From: an uncultured Verrucomicrobiota bacterium
GTDB taxonomy: Bacteria > Verrucomicrobiota > Kiritimatiellia > SS1-B-03-39 > UBA6053
Length of the DNA: 54,471 nucleotides
NCBI GenBank assembly: GCA_937127435.1
Contig: CAKZLZ010000092.1
Span: 1-54,471 of the forward strand
Reading direction: 5' to 3'
How positions within the stretch are numbered: the first letter of the stretch is position 1; each line of letters opens with the position of its first letter. The notes below the pieces were generated by a model that was not told the origin of the DNA, did not search any database, and saw nothing but the letters and a program-made list of their open reading frames with translations. The position numbers and the translations under genes were made by a program. This document shows, one piece after another, positions 43,410 through 53,150 of the stretch.

Positions 43410-45374
43410 ATGTTATTTACGCTAACCCGCTCTCCCCGACTTGTCTTGGCTTTATTGCTGACATTGATCATTCGCCTCCCTCAACTTCATGGAGATTCAT
43501 TTTCGGTAACGCTCGGAAAATTGAACCGCCATCTTGCCGGTGATTCAACCCTATCCGCTTCGCAATTAACTGAAGCGGCGGCGACCATACAACAAGAGGC
43601 CGAAGAGTTAACACTGAACGTATTGAACATCGAAAAAGCGCTGTATATCGTCAACCTCTACGAAACTCAGCACGATCCCCTTTTCATAGGCGACGCCACC
43701 CGGGGCGGATTTCCGCGTCAACCGGCAGGTGGACTTGAATTGGAACGCGTTATTTTTGCATTGCAACAGGCGCTGCTGGATCACGCCTACACCCCGAAGG
43801 GGGTAAAAACGGCTCCACAAATTTTTAAAGGCGCCGCATTTGAAACTGCAAGTTTCTTTCCCGGAGCCGTTGCAGCCCCCGAAGATCCTGATGTCATTCA
43901 TGAAGCCCGAATCAATGCCTCCCACCCCACCGCCTGGGGAAGTCCGGTTTCAGGAAATGAAGTTCCCGCCCGTCGACCCACCGGCTGTTATGTGGCTCCG
44001 GGCAGCATTGTCAGAATGATCGCTCCTCCTTCGTTGATCAACCAAGGATATTCAATCCGGGTGGGCGCACATTCCTGGGACCTCCAAAAGAAACCGGTCA
44101 TATCCCGCCTGGACCGGGTGTCCATCGTCTACCCTATCACCGAAAGGGACACCTGGATTACCAGTCCGCTGGGAGGCGGTATCTACATCGAAGTTCCCTA
44201 CGAAGCAAATGCCGGAATCGTAAAAGTATTATTTAAAAACGCCGTAAAAGCCCCCTTCTTCTCCGCCCGCAGTTTCGCCCCCACCTCCCTCGATGAATGG
44301 AAAAATGTCGAAAGAAATCATCCCGCCCCCTGGGCGGATTTCGAAACCGATAAATTTATGATGCAAGTGCCCACGAACTGGGTCTCTGCCCTGGAGGATC
44401 CGGTATCGCTTATGCAGGATTGGGACAAGGCCATGGATGCGGTTACCGAACTGTTTGGCCTCCCCTCACGACTTCCGAAAACGGTCCTTTACCTTCAGGT
44501 CGATATCACCATGCGGGGCAATGCCAACTTCCCCGGTTATCCTCAGTCCAATTACCCATACAATCCCCTGAAAGATGAAAAAGGATATGCAAAACACTGG
44601 ATGGTGCGGGGACCTCAATATGCAGATTGGACCGTTTTTCATGAAGTGGGACACGCCATGCTGTTCACCAAATTTAAAGGGGAAGTTGAAGCGGTCGTCA
44701 ATCTCCCCACGGTTGCGGTGTTCAACCGGAAGTTCGGGGTCGACCTGGATACAGCCTTCGGACAATCCGTACTCAAAAAAGACCAAATCTCATTGGACCA
44801 GGCGGCCATTATGTGGATGGTCACCGAAAACTTCCGGCAGGGAAATCCCATGAACATTTCCAACAAACCCGGCGACGAAGTAAAGTATCAACACCGCGGA
44901 TATGGCAAGTACGTCGAAATCGTCAATCTCTTTGGCTGGGAGGCCCTCTCCCGCTTTTGGCACTCCGTACACCTCGACTACAACAAAGGCATCACCTATC
45001 CGCGGAACAACGACCCCACCGACAGCCGAATCCTCCGCATGTCCATTGCCGCCGGGGCCGATCTCACCCCCTTGATTCATTTCTGGGGCGTGCAACCCGA
45101 CGATCCCGATCAACTGGCCCGGGACATACGCAGGGCCGGACTCAAACCCTCTGCCGCCATTCGCGACCGCTTGCTTCATTACCAAACGCTGATTCCGATG
45201 GACAACGCCGCATTCAGGGCCCACACGAATATTATTTACCCGAAGGGACTCGGAACCCCCAAAAACCTGCTGTATGGTGAAGGCTGGTACTCGGTCTGGT
45301 TACCCAAATACAATGCGACCCACGGGGAGGCCGCACAAGTCGCTCTACAAGAGATCATTGATCTCTACTTTTAA
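43410..45374 (+). CDS. Secreted M60-like metallopeptidase
   Basis: A 654-residue protein with an N-terminal signal (about 1-28). Central blocks such as CYVAPGSIVRMIAPP and VGAHSWDL are the beta-domain that precedes the M60 catalytic part. The zinc motif HEVGH is at H411-H415, followed by E425/E427 (KGEVEAVVNL) as the likely third-ligand region. M60/enhancin-like enzymes of host- or algae-associated bacteria cut O-glycosylated proteins such as mucins. Exported to periplasm or outside. Between the pentapeptide gene and this gene there are about 140 AT-rich bases with likely divergent promoters. Confidence 0.87.
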   Translation: MLFTLTRSPRLVLALLLTLIIRLPQLHGDSFSVTLGKLNRHLAGDSTLSASQLTEAAATIQQEAEELTLNVLNIEKALYIVNLYETQHDPLFIGDATRGGFPRQPAGGLELERVIFALQQALLDHAYTPKGVKTAPQIFKGAAFETASFFPGAVAAPEDPDVIHEARINASHPTAWGSPVSGNEVPARRPTGCYVAPGSIVRMIAPPSLINQGYSIRVGAHSWDLQKKPVISRLDRVSIVYPITERDTWITSPLGGGIYIEVPYEANAGIVKVLFKNAVKAPFFSARSFAPTSLDEWKNVERNHPAPWADFETDKFMMQVPTNWVSALEDPVSLMQDWDKAMDAVTELFGLPSRLPKTVLYLQVDITMRGNANFPGYPQSNYPYNPLKDEKGYAKHWMVRGPQYADWTVFHEVGHAMLFTKFKGEVEAVVNLPTVAVFNRKFGVDLDTAFGQSVLKKDQISLDQAAIMWMVTENFRQGNPMNISNKPGDEVKYQHRGYGKYVEIVNLFGWEALSRFWHSVHLDYNKGITYPRNNDPTDSRILRMSIAAGADLTPLIHFWGVQPDDPDQLARDIRRAGLKPSAAIRDRLLHYQTLIPMDNAAFRAHTNIIYPKGLGTPKNLLYGEGWYSVWLPKYNATHGEAAQVALQEIIDLYF

Positions 45375-45522
45375 AGATAAGTTTCATTTTAAAACAACCC
45401 GAGCGCCCTCAGTTGTGCTCCAATTCGGTAGCTGAATCATGACCTAAGCGCTTCCATGCGGGGAAAAAACAGCCGCACCCAAAAAGATTTGTAATCAGCG
45501 AATGAATCCACATGCTGATGAA

Positions 45523-47343
45523 ATGAAAACGATCCGTGATTTTTGTTTAATAACTCTCCTGACCCTCCTTGGGCAAACCGCTTTTCCAGACGCGGCCCCC
45601 GAAAAAACCCGTCCGAATATCCTGATGATTGTTTCGGATGATCAGGGATACGGGGATTTAGGCGCACATGGCAACGCGTTGATTGATACGCCGGTACTGG
45701 ACAAGTTATTCAGTGAAGGGATTGAATTGGAACGCTTCTATGTCAGCCCAGTATGTGCGCCCACCCGGGCCAGTGTACTCACCGGACGCTACCATCACCG
45801 CACCGGAGTGAACGGCGTATTTCAGGGAGAGGAGATCATGCGCGGGGAAGAAACCACGCTGGCCGAACTTTTAAAAACCGCAGGATATACAACCGGCTGT
45901 TTTGGAAAGTGGCACAACGGAAATCATTGGCCGGAAACACCGAATGCCCAGGGATTCGATACCTTTGTGGGGTTTACCGCCGGAGTGATTTATAATTATT
46001 TTGATTCTGACCTTCTTCTCAATAATAAGCCCATCAAAACCGAGGGCTACATCAGCGACGTGCTGACCGATCATGCAATTGACTTTATGAAATCTTCCCG
46101 GGAGCAGAAAAAACCTTTCTTCTGTTATGTCCCCTACAATGTGCCGCACACCCCGATTCAAGCAGACCCGGCTTTGTTTGAAAAATATCAGCAACGTGGA
46201 TTAAATGATTTTGATGCGGGCGTATACGCCATGGTGGAAAACATGGATCAAAACATCGACCGGCTGTTAAATACCCTGACTGAATTAGGGTTGGAATCGG
46301 ACACGCTGGTGATCTTTTTTTCAGATAACGGTCCAAACTCCAGACGCTTCAACGCCGACCTTAGAGGAAAGAAATCATCGATGTTTGAAGGGGGCGTACG
46401 TTCGCCTTTTGTTATCCGCTGGCCCGGCACTTTAAAATCCGGAGAACGGATTTCCACCCCCACGGCCCACGTGGATTTACTACCCACCTTGGCCCGGATC
46501 ACCGGAATTTCTATTCCCCTGGACATAGAACTTGATGGTGTGGATCTGACCCCCTTGTTTGCAGACAAAGAATTTCTATTTGCGGACCGGTTGATCTACA
46601 GTTTTCCTTTTACCCGACCGGTGGAAGCTGGCGCCCCGCTTCCCGGATCGGTGAGAAATCAAAAATGGGCTGCGGTCAAACAATGGGAAAATCCCTGGAC
46701 GTTGTACAATTTGGAAACAGATCATTCGCAAGAGGAGGATTTAGCTGAAAGTCATCCGGAAGTGCTACATCAACTGCGTACCCGGTATGAACGTAAATTC
46801 AGTGAAGTGACCCGCCGGGGTCTGGAGGTGGAGCCGATTAAAATCGGATATCCGCAGGAGCCGGTTTCGGTACTCAAAGCCGGCAATGCCTTTTTAGAAA
46901 CAGAGGACGAGGAAGGAATTTCATTTACCTATCAAAAATTCCCCTTGCCGGGAAATTGGATTACCGCCTGGAAAGATTCAGAATCATACGCCTTCTGGAA
47001 GATACAGAATAAACACGCGGGCCGGTACCGGCTCCGTTTACACTATGCCCTGACACATGAGGGAATCGGAACCCGGATCCAAGTGTCCGGACCGGAGACA
47101 ACTGTGGAATTTAAACTTACCCAAGCCCACATCGCAGAAGAAACCCTGATCCCCCATCTGCTGGAAAATGAAAAGATGAAATACCGTGAACAGAATTGGG
47201 CCAAGGTGGAACTTGGGGAAATCACCCTCCCTGCCGGAGAATTTAATCTTACCCTTAAAGTATTGGATCCCTATGTGCCAAATACGCTGGAAGTCAAAGC
47301 ACTGGAATTACACCGGACGGACGATGATCGATCCAACCCCTAA
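45523..47343 (+). CDS. Secreted arylsulfatase with C-terminal binding-type domain
   Basis: About 606 residues, signal peptide (about 1-25). Sulfatase blocks are RPNILMIVSDDQGYGD (metal ligands), CAPTRASVLTGRYHHRTG with the modifiable Cys at residue 78, GYTTGCFGKWHNG and FFSDNGPNSRR. From about residue 440 onward there is an all-beta extension (AGRYRLRLHYALTHEGIGTRIQVSG, LPAGEFNLTLKV) that looks like a galactose-binding-type module. Substrate unknown; context suggests sulfated polysaccharide. A longer start at 45502 adds seven residues. It needs a formylglycine maturase not present here. Confidence 0.9.
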   Translation: MKTIRDFCLITLLTLLGQTAFPDAAPEKTRPNILMIVSDDQGYGDLGAHGNALIDTPVLDKLFSEGIELERFYVSPVCAPTRASVLTGRYHHRTGVNGVFQGEEIMRGEETTLAELLKTAGYTTGCFGKWHNGNHWPETPNAQGFDTFVGFTAGVIYNYFDSDLLLNNKPIKTEGYISDVLTDHAIDFMKSSREQKKPFFCYVPYNVPHTPIQADPALFEKYQQRGLNDFDAGVYAMVENMDQNIDRLLNTLTELGLESDTLVIFFSDNGPNSRRFNADLRGKKSSMFEGGVRSPFVIRWPGTLKSGERISTPTAHVDLLPTLARITGISIPLDIELDGVDLTPLFADKEFLFADRLIYSFPFTRPVEAGAPLPGSVRNQKWAAVKQWENPWTLYNLETDHSQEEDLAESHPEVLHQLRTRYERKFSEVTRRGLEVEPIKIGYPQEPVSVLKAGNAFLETEDEEGISFTYQKFPLPGNWITAWKDSESYAFWKIQNKHAGRYRLRLHYALTHEGIGTRIQVSGPETTVEFKLTQAHIAEETLIPHLLENEKMKYREQNWAKVELGEITLPAGEFNLTLKVLDPYVPNTLEVKALELHRTDDDRSNP

Positions 47344-47802
47344 GCAAACAGGCTACAGCGATAATTTCCGTAGGAATCTTCCCGGCTACATTGCGGCATG
47401 CGGTATCGACATCTGATGGAAAGACCCGTGCCTATCCAATTTACCGCCAAGATCAGAACACTTTCTCAAAAAAACACATCAGATCCAACTTTACAAAAAA
47501 GTACCGTTCTGCGTCAATATCATCATTCATAATCGATTTCATTCCACCCTCCTTTCCTTCACTTGTTCCTAAGCCGTCACATGAGTCTGCCCCTTATATC
47601 TCTTCGGAACTTCCTATTCCTAAAAGTAAGAACAGGTTTGCGTCAAGTGAAGGCGAAACCAGTTAACACATCCCTGCAGGCAGGTGTAGCCGAAAACGTC
47701 GTCTCCAAAGGAGCGTTGTGAAAATCCGGGCACAAGTTACTCTACCTGCGGTAGTATATCCCTCTTACGTAACCCTACGCCCTTTTCCAACAAGAGTATC
47801 CC
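47344..47802. other. Gene-free interval
   Basis: About 460 bases with no credible gene and no tRNA-like or attC-like structure that I can see. A short frame at 47391-47666 overlaps nothing but has no family features. It may hold the promoter of the ankyrin protein gene. Confidence 0.35.
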
Positions 47803-50800
47803 ATGTGTAGAATTTTCTTTTTCGTTTACTGCCTCATAGGACTAAAGGCCTTCGCCATTACTCCTGAAGAGCGGTTAGGAACCTATGTCAAATTCATCGA
47901 AGCCTGCCAAACCGGTGACATTGAGGTCGTACGCGACTGCATCTCGAACGGAGTAGATGTTAGTCAGGAAACGAAAGAATCCTTTGCCCCCATCCTCTAT
48001 GCCGCTATATACGGACATTTGGATGTTGTGAAACTGCTGGTGAAAAATGGAGTGGACACGCAAACAACAAAGCGTCGATATGGACAGAACTGGGGTCTAT
48101 TGCAATGTGCCATATTTTCGGGCAATCACGAACTGGTTGCCTATCTCGTAAAACGTGGAATACCGAATTATCAGAAATATAATAAGACGGCAGACATGCC
48201 GGAATATTTCGCACTGATTATGGATGATCCGATCTCCATGGATGAGTTGGTACAATCCGGCTATGACCCCACCGCTCTCACCTATCGTCGATGTCAACTG
48301 CTTACCCTCGCGGCCTATCATCAGTCTGAGAAAGTCGTGGCTTATCTACTGGAACACGGATTTGAACCCAAAAATCGACCCGACGCCGCTTCTGAAGCCT
48401 TACTGGCGGCAGCCCAAGTAAACGACACCGCCATTCTCAAACAATTATTGGAGGCGGGTGCCAATCCTAATATTATCAAGGAAACACCACCGTACTACCG
48501 GAAAACATTTAGCCGGCTAGAACATTTCGGAGCCCAGCCTACTACCCCACTGGTGTGGGCAGTAATGTACCACAATACGGAAGCTGTGAATTTGCTACTG
48601 CAGCACAAAGCAGACCCTGCAATTCAGGACAATGCAGGAGCAAAATTAGCCGACCTACTGGGTAATGAGGAAATTTACCATTTACTGATCCATGCCGGAG
48701 CCCCCTCGCCAGCCCCATACGCATACCTCGACTGGGTGAATCAGGAAACCTCAATACAAAAAAAATCCGACCCAAGCAGCACTTCCTCGATCTTGCATTT
48801 GCCCATACTACCAGATGTCACGCTACAGGAAAAGGTGCTTCCCTCTACAGGGATCCCCTATCATTTGGCAGTAATCCCTGGAAACAGCGCTGCGGTGGAT
48901 CTGGAACCTCTCGTTATCGAAGCCGTTTCCAAAGATTCGGATTGCCAAATAGTGGAGCGGACCCAAATCAAATTTTTAACCCGGGAAAAAACACTACAAC
49001 AATCCTTTTCGGACAAACAACTTTACGCACTACAGACCGGGCAGTTACTACCCGTGGATGCACTTCTTTTTATCGATACCCTTCCCAACGGAACTCAAGC
49101 CCTTTTAGTTTCCGTGCACACCGGTTTAATTCTGGATCATGTGCTATATTCTGAGAAAACGGATACGACTCAGATGCTGGAGAATCTGTGTAGTCGAATC
49201 ATGGCGCAGAAAGAGCGGATAAGCGCCACTAACTCCGACCTCACTCTGGTATCGATTCCCTTGTTTATCGCCCAATCTCCAGACGCAACAAATCTTCAGA
49301 TGGCACGGCGTATCAAGCAAGAACTGACATTTCACCTGTCTCGTCTACCTTCGATTAATGTCTTGGATCGGGAGCATATGACTCACTTGGCAAATGAAAG
49401 TTCCTTAAAAAAGGAGACCCGGGATTTTTTTGCATCCGGATGGTTAATCGATGGCTCATGTACTATTTCGGACATAGAAACGGGACCCGTCATCCACCTC
49501 TCAATTCGGACATGGCAGAATGGTTCAACAGATTCGCATCGAATTAAAATAGAAGGTTCCGCTTCCGATTTCTCGAAGCTGTTATCCAAAACGGTCACAC
49601 AACTTCAAAACGTTTGGGAAATGGAAGCCACCACATTCCCCCAAACTTCTGAAGATGAAGCCATCACCTACCTGATAAGTGCCCAACGTGCGCAAGCGAT
49701 CAAACTTTGGGGGCCGGCGTACCAGAATGCTGCCGCCGCATGGGCAATGGGGAGTAGGAATGAGACACTTTTGAAAGTGTGGATCAATTCTATTTTTCAA
49801 TTGATGAAAGAAACAAATTCAACCCGTGCGAAACTACTCAGTTCTGCAAATCCTCAAGGCTTTGAACGCTTGGTTTATCAGTTTGCCCCCATACACATCT
49901 CCCAAGAAAATCAAGACCTCCTCTCGGGCGAGGAAATGCTGAGCCTTTGCCACCAATTATTAGACCAATACGAATTTATCTTCAACAAAGAGGATGGATT
50001 TACCGAAAGTGAGCAGGGTCTGCTCGGCGGCATCCCTGATGTAATATTGTACCAGAAAATGCTCATGGATTATTATCCCAGCCTTTCTGATCAACGGGTA
50101 TACGGAGCTGAATTAAACGGGTTGAAAGAAAGGATTCGCCGCCTGTTGGACAGAACGCTGAAGGCAACCGCTCCAATGGAAAATGGAACCCTCTATACTC
50201 TTGTCACCGTCGCGAATATTCACATGCTCCATTATTTGACACATGATCAGGAAACTTTTTACAACCGGTTGCACGAAACTTTTCAGGACTTCGAAGCACG
50301 AACTTATCCCTACAACAAATATGATATCTATAAACCCGCCTTTAGCTTAGCGAAGCAATACGGAAATGAAACCGTACCTTATCCCCTTTCAAAATGGTAC
50401 GCCGCGCTCGATGAGATGGCCGGGAGTCCCCTTCCGAATGAGGCAGTCATAGGTCGATCCATTCTTCGAAAAAGCAGCCATGGAGCCAAAACTCGATTCT
50501 GGACGATCAAATTTAAGGAATCGGTGGCCCAGGCATATTCACAGGATTCCGAAAACCTGAATGGCCGATATGAGAAACTAAAAGGGTTTCCTAAAACATT
50601 GAGTCCAGAAAGCCTAACCTTTCAAAAAGACACCTCCAGTTATTCTTGGCATGGTCAATTTCCACTTGTGGATCTACCGAAGGAATTGAAGAACATGGCC
50701 AAACTCCTGACCACCTGGACCCCACCCCTAACTCTCACCGGCAAAAATGACCCCGTGAAGCAGTTAAACCCCTCTTACGCCCAGACCTATGCGTACTGGG

Positions 50801-52188
50801 AAAATCTAGAAATCACCGCCAAGAAAAAATATGGGAAATGGGTAGGGATGGATATGTGGACTGAACATACGCGTGTTGCCACTGCAGCGGAGGCCCGAAA
50901 AGCCATTCAGGATATGGAGGAGATTAAGGCTAAAATGATGCTTCTTGAAGAGGCCCATGCTACGTATCCAGGCTTAAGTGCATTGTACCAAAAGAGCGAA
51001 ATCAATAACCGCAAGCTTTACTTCAAAGTCTACTTCGGAGATTTCGAAACTCCGACCATCGATTACACCTTCACTTCGTTTATTCCATACTACACATCAG
51101 CCAACATCACTCATGGATATAGCCATGACATCCCGAATATTCATCCGAGCAGAGAAGGTTTCTGGGTGGTAAAAGATCAAGCAATCCTCAAGCTCAACGA
51201 AGAGGGGCAGGTCACCGAACGATACATCATTCCCTCAGCAAAACATGAGGAATTCAGAACCTATCTAGACGAAATAACGCGATTGGAAGACTGCAGTAAT
51301 TCTGAGTATTTACTCGCCTCCTTTTATAACCAGGATTATCAGAAAAATCAGAGTCCACTTTATGCGGGTGTGTATCACAAAGATGAAAAGAAATGGGAAC
51401 GTATTTATTACCCTGAATTGAAGAACCCGCCATCACCTGAAAGCAAAAACAATAAAATTCAATCGCTTGTTTTGGCTGGGGACTGGATCGTGTATAGCTT
51501 TACCCTCGGGTACAACCATGCAGAATCATCCAATAAATTTAACCGGGGGATCTCGATGTTTAACATCAAAACCAAAGCTCACAAGGTCCTAAGCCTCAGC
51601 ACCCGTTTACCTCCGGAATCCCCATTTGATGGGGACCTCACCCCCTGCGATCTTTATAAAATAGACAAGGATCGCATCTGCATTCCAAAAAAGGTATTTG
51701 ATACAAAATCACAAAAATGGGTTGATAGTTTAAGGACATACCAGATCTCGACTCAAACTTGGTCTATATGGGATGGGGAGCATCCTTTCACTTATCCGAA
51801 ACACCAAAGATACCGTGCCTTGATTTTGGACAGGCGGAAAATTGCTTTCAACCACCAGTATGCTCAAAAGTGGGGCATGAAGGCCCCTAAATTCTTCATC
51901 TCTTATCCTCCAGAACTTTCAGAAGAAAAACCTTCTTTCATTCTAAATTACGCATTCACTGATTGGCCGACACATCGCCCAAAAATATATCCTGAAAACT
52001 GGGTTCAAACTGGTGAGAACGGTCAGCAGAAACCTCTTTTACGATTTGATGAACATGAGAAAGGGATTGTGGGATTTAACCCTTACGGGTTTGTATTGCT
52101 CTCTAAAAAAAACCTCCGGGAGATTCTTGCACACAGATTTGATGAAATCGAAGCCCCCTATATAGAGAAATCCTCTAAAAATCCGTAA
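47803..52188 (+). CDS. Giant exported ankyrin protein with CsgG-like domains
   Basis: A 1461-residue protein with an N-terminal signal (about 1-18). Ankyrin repeats fill about 25-305 (GDIEVVRDCISNGVDVSQ, PILYAAIYGHLDVVKLLVKNG, TPLVWAVMYHNTEAVNLLL). Residues about 345-470 and 490-610 resemble two CsgG/TolB-N-like domains (IVERTQIKFLTREKTLQQ, LLPVDALLFID; INVLDREHMTHLANESSL, WLIDGSCTIS). The middle (about 620-1090) is mainly helical and the last about 360 residues are beta-rich, possibly a propeller. Codon use is more AT-rich than in neighbouring genes. There is no known homologue with this order that I can name, and its function is unknown. Confidence 0.72.
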   Translation: MCRIFFFVYCLIGLKAFAITPEERLGTYVKFIEACQTGDIEVVRDCISNGVDVSQETKESFAPILYAAIYGHLDVVKLLVKNGVDTQTTKRRYGQNWGLLQCAIFSGNHELVAYLVKRGIPNYQKYNKTADMPEYFALIMDDPISMDELVQSGYDPTALTYRRCQLLTLAAYHQSEKVVAYLLEHGFEPKNRPDAASEALLAAAQVNDTAILKQLLEAGANPNIIKETPPYYRKTFSRLEHFGAQPTTPLVWAVMYHNTEAVNLLLQHKADPAIQDNAGAKLADLLGNEEIYHLLIHAGAPSPAPYAYLDWVNQETSIQKKSDPSSTSSILHLPILPDVTLQEKVLPSTGIPYHLAVIPGNSAAVDLEPLVIEAVSKDSDCQIVERTQIKFLTREKTLQQSFSDKQLYALQTGQLLPVDALLFIDTLPNGTQALLVSVHTGLILDHVLYSEKTDTTQMLENLCSRIMAQKERISATNSDLTLVSIPLFIAQSPDATNLQMARRIKQELTFHLSRLPSINVLDREHMTHLANESSLKKETRDFFASGWLIDGSCTISDIETGPVIHLSIRTWQNGSTDSHRIKIEGSASDFSKLLSKTVTQLQNVWEMEATTFPQTSEDEAITYLISAQRAQAIKLWGPAYQNAAAAWAMGSRNETLLKVWINSIFQLMKETNSTRAKLLSSANPQGFERLVYQFAPIHISQENQDLLSGEEMLSLCHQLLDQYEFIFNKEDGFTESEQGLLGGIPDVILYQKMLMDYYPSLSDQRVYGAELNGLKERIRRLLDRTLKATAPMENGTLYTLVTVANIHMLHYLTHDQETFYNRLHETFQDFEARTYPYNKYDIYKPAFSLAKQYGNETVPYPLSKWYAALDEMAGSPLPNEAVIGRSILRKSSHGAKTRFWTIKFKESVAQAYSQDSENLNGRYEKLKGFPKTLSPESLTFQKDTSSYSWHGQFPLVDLPKELKNMAKLLTTWTPPLTLTGKNDPVKQLNPSYAQTYAYWENLEITAKKKYGKWVGMDMWTEHTRVATAAEARKAIQDMEEIKAKMMLLEEAHATYPGLSALYQKSEINNRKLYFKVYFGDFETPTIDYTFTSFIPYYTSANITHGYSHDIPNIHPSREGFWVVKDQAILKLNEEGQVTERYIIPSAKHEEFRTYLDEITRLEDCSNSEYLLASFYNQDYQKNQSPLYAGVYHKDEKKWERIYYPELKNPPSPESKNNKIQSLVLAGDWIVYSFTLGYNHAESSNKFNRGISMFNIKTKAHKVLSLSTRLPPESPFDGDLTPCDLYKIDKDRICIPKKVFDTKSQKWVDSLRTYQISTQTWSIWDGEHPFTYPKHQRYRALILDRRKIAFNHQYAQKWGMKAPKFFISYPPELSEEKPSFILNYAFTDWPTHRPKIYPENWVQTGENGQQKPLLRFDEHEKGIVGFNPYGFVLLSKKNLREILAHRFDEIEAPYIEKSSKNP

Positions 52189-52405
52189 CGAGAATAACCC
52201 GTTGGGATTGACCGGGTGCGTCACATATAATCAAGTCGTCACACTCTACTGATGCTAGCTTACATAAAACCCGGCAGATCGAAATATCAAAAGGCTTGCG
52301 CTCCCTGCAGCAGATACAGTTTTTTCAGAAATTCTTTATCCGGCTGATTGGATGGCCCTTGGGGAAAAGATGAATTTTTTGACTTAAAATTTGTGCGGAC
52401 GGAGG

Positions 52406-52879
52406 TTATTTCTTTTTTTGAATCCAATCTGTGGGGATCCCCGCACACCGGGGAACGCCGTCTTCATCACAGGCGGAGAAACAGGTTTCGATTACGCCAC
52501 CGGCTTTAATCTGCTCCCAGGTGATTCCCGGCCGGTTCCATTTGGCACGGGTTACGGGCGCAAGAAAGATTTTCACCCCGTAGCGTTTTATAAAAGTACC
52601 GTCTTTTTCGACATTGCCCCAAAAAACAGCCAAATGACGTTCTTCCACGGGTCCACGGGCAAACTCGCCTAAAAAGTTCGGACTGCCGTCCTTGGGGTTT
52701 TCACGCACGCGTATTTTTCCGGTAAACCGCCACTGGTCCTCAAAAATTTCAGGGGCATGCTCCCATCCCTTTTTAGAATATAAACGGGCGGCCAATTTAC
52801 CATGTTCCGGATGATCCCCGGCCGGTAAATTTTCGACAATAATTCTAAAATGTATTTCATGATCTTTCTGCGCTTTCAT
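52406..52879 (-). CDS. DUF5990-family protein
   Basis: A 157-residue protein. It matches the DUF5990 pattern: the N-terminal EIHFRIIVENLPAG, the central SPNFLGEFARGPVEERHLAVFWGN, and KIFLAPVTRAKW...ITWEQI, ending with a short Cys-containing segment (CFSACDEDGVPRCAGIP). The family is a small soluble beta protein of unknown role. Isolated gene; the 217 bases on the left and 271 on the right hold no gene. Confidence 0.78.
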   Translation of the reverse strand: MKAQKDHEIHFRIIVENLPAGDHPEHGKLAARLYSKKGWEHAPEIFEDQWRFTGKIRVRENPKDGSPNFLGEFARGPVEERHLAVFWGNVEKDGTFIKRYGVKIFLAPVTRAKWNRPGITWEQIKAGGVIETCFSACDEDGVPRCAGIPTDWIQKKK

Positions 52880-53150
52880 AGATGTAAGATAACGAAACCA
52901 CCATCGCTGCCCAGTGAATAATTTCCCTTATACGGTTCTTCAGCATTTTTCTCACAGCTTCATAAATACGCAAACTATAAAAGAACGAAACTCCCAGGCA
53001 ACCTTCAGGTAATGATGGATCCCTGTTTCAAAACCGATCAAGAGGGCGGGAAAGGAAAGAGAAAGAGAAAAAGATGGTGACATGAGTTAAATTACGTTAA
53101 TCGGCAGGCCCCACCTGATATTTTGAATACGAATCCTGAGGAGTGCCTAC

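Noticed and set aside
47344..47802. Possible further attC or tRNA in the gap before the giant ankyrin gene
   Set aside because: Searched by eye for TAACAA/CGTTA cores and cloverleaf arms; none with matching stems was found.
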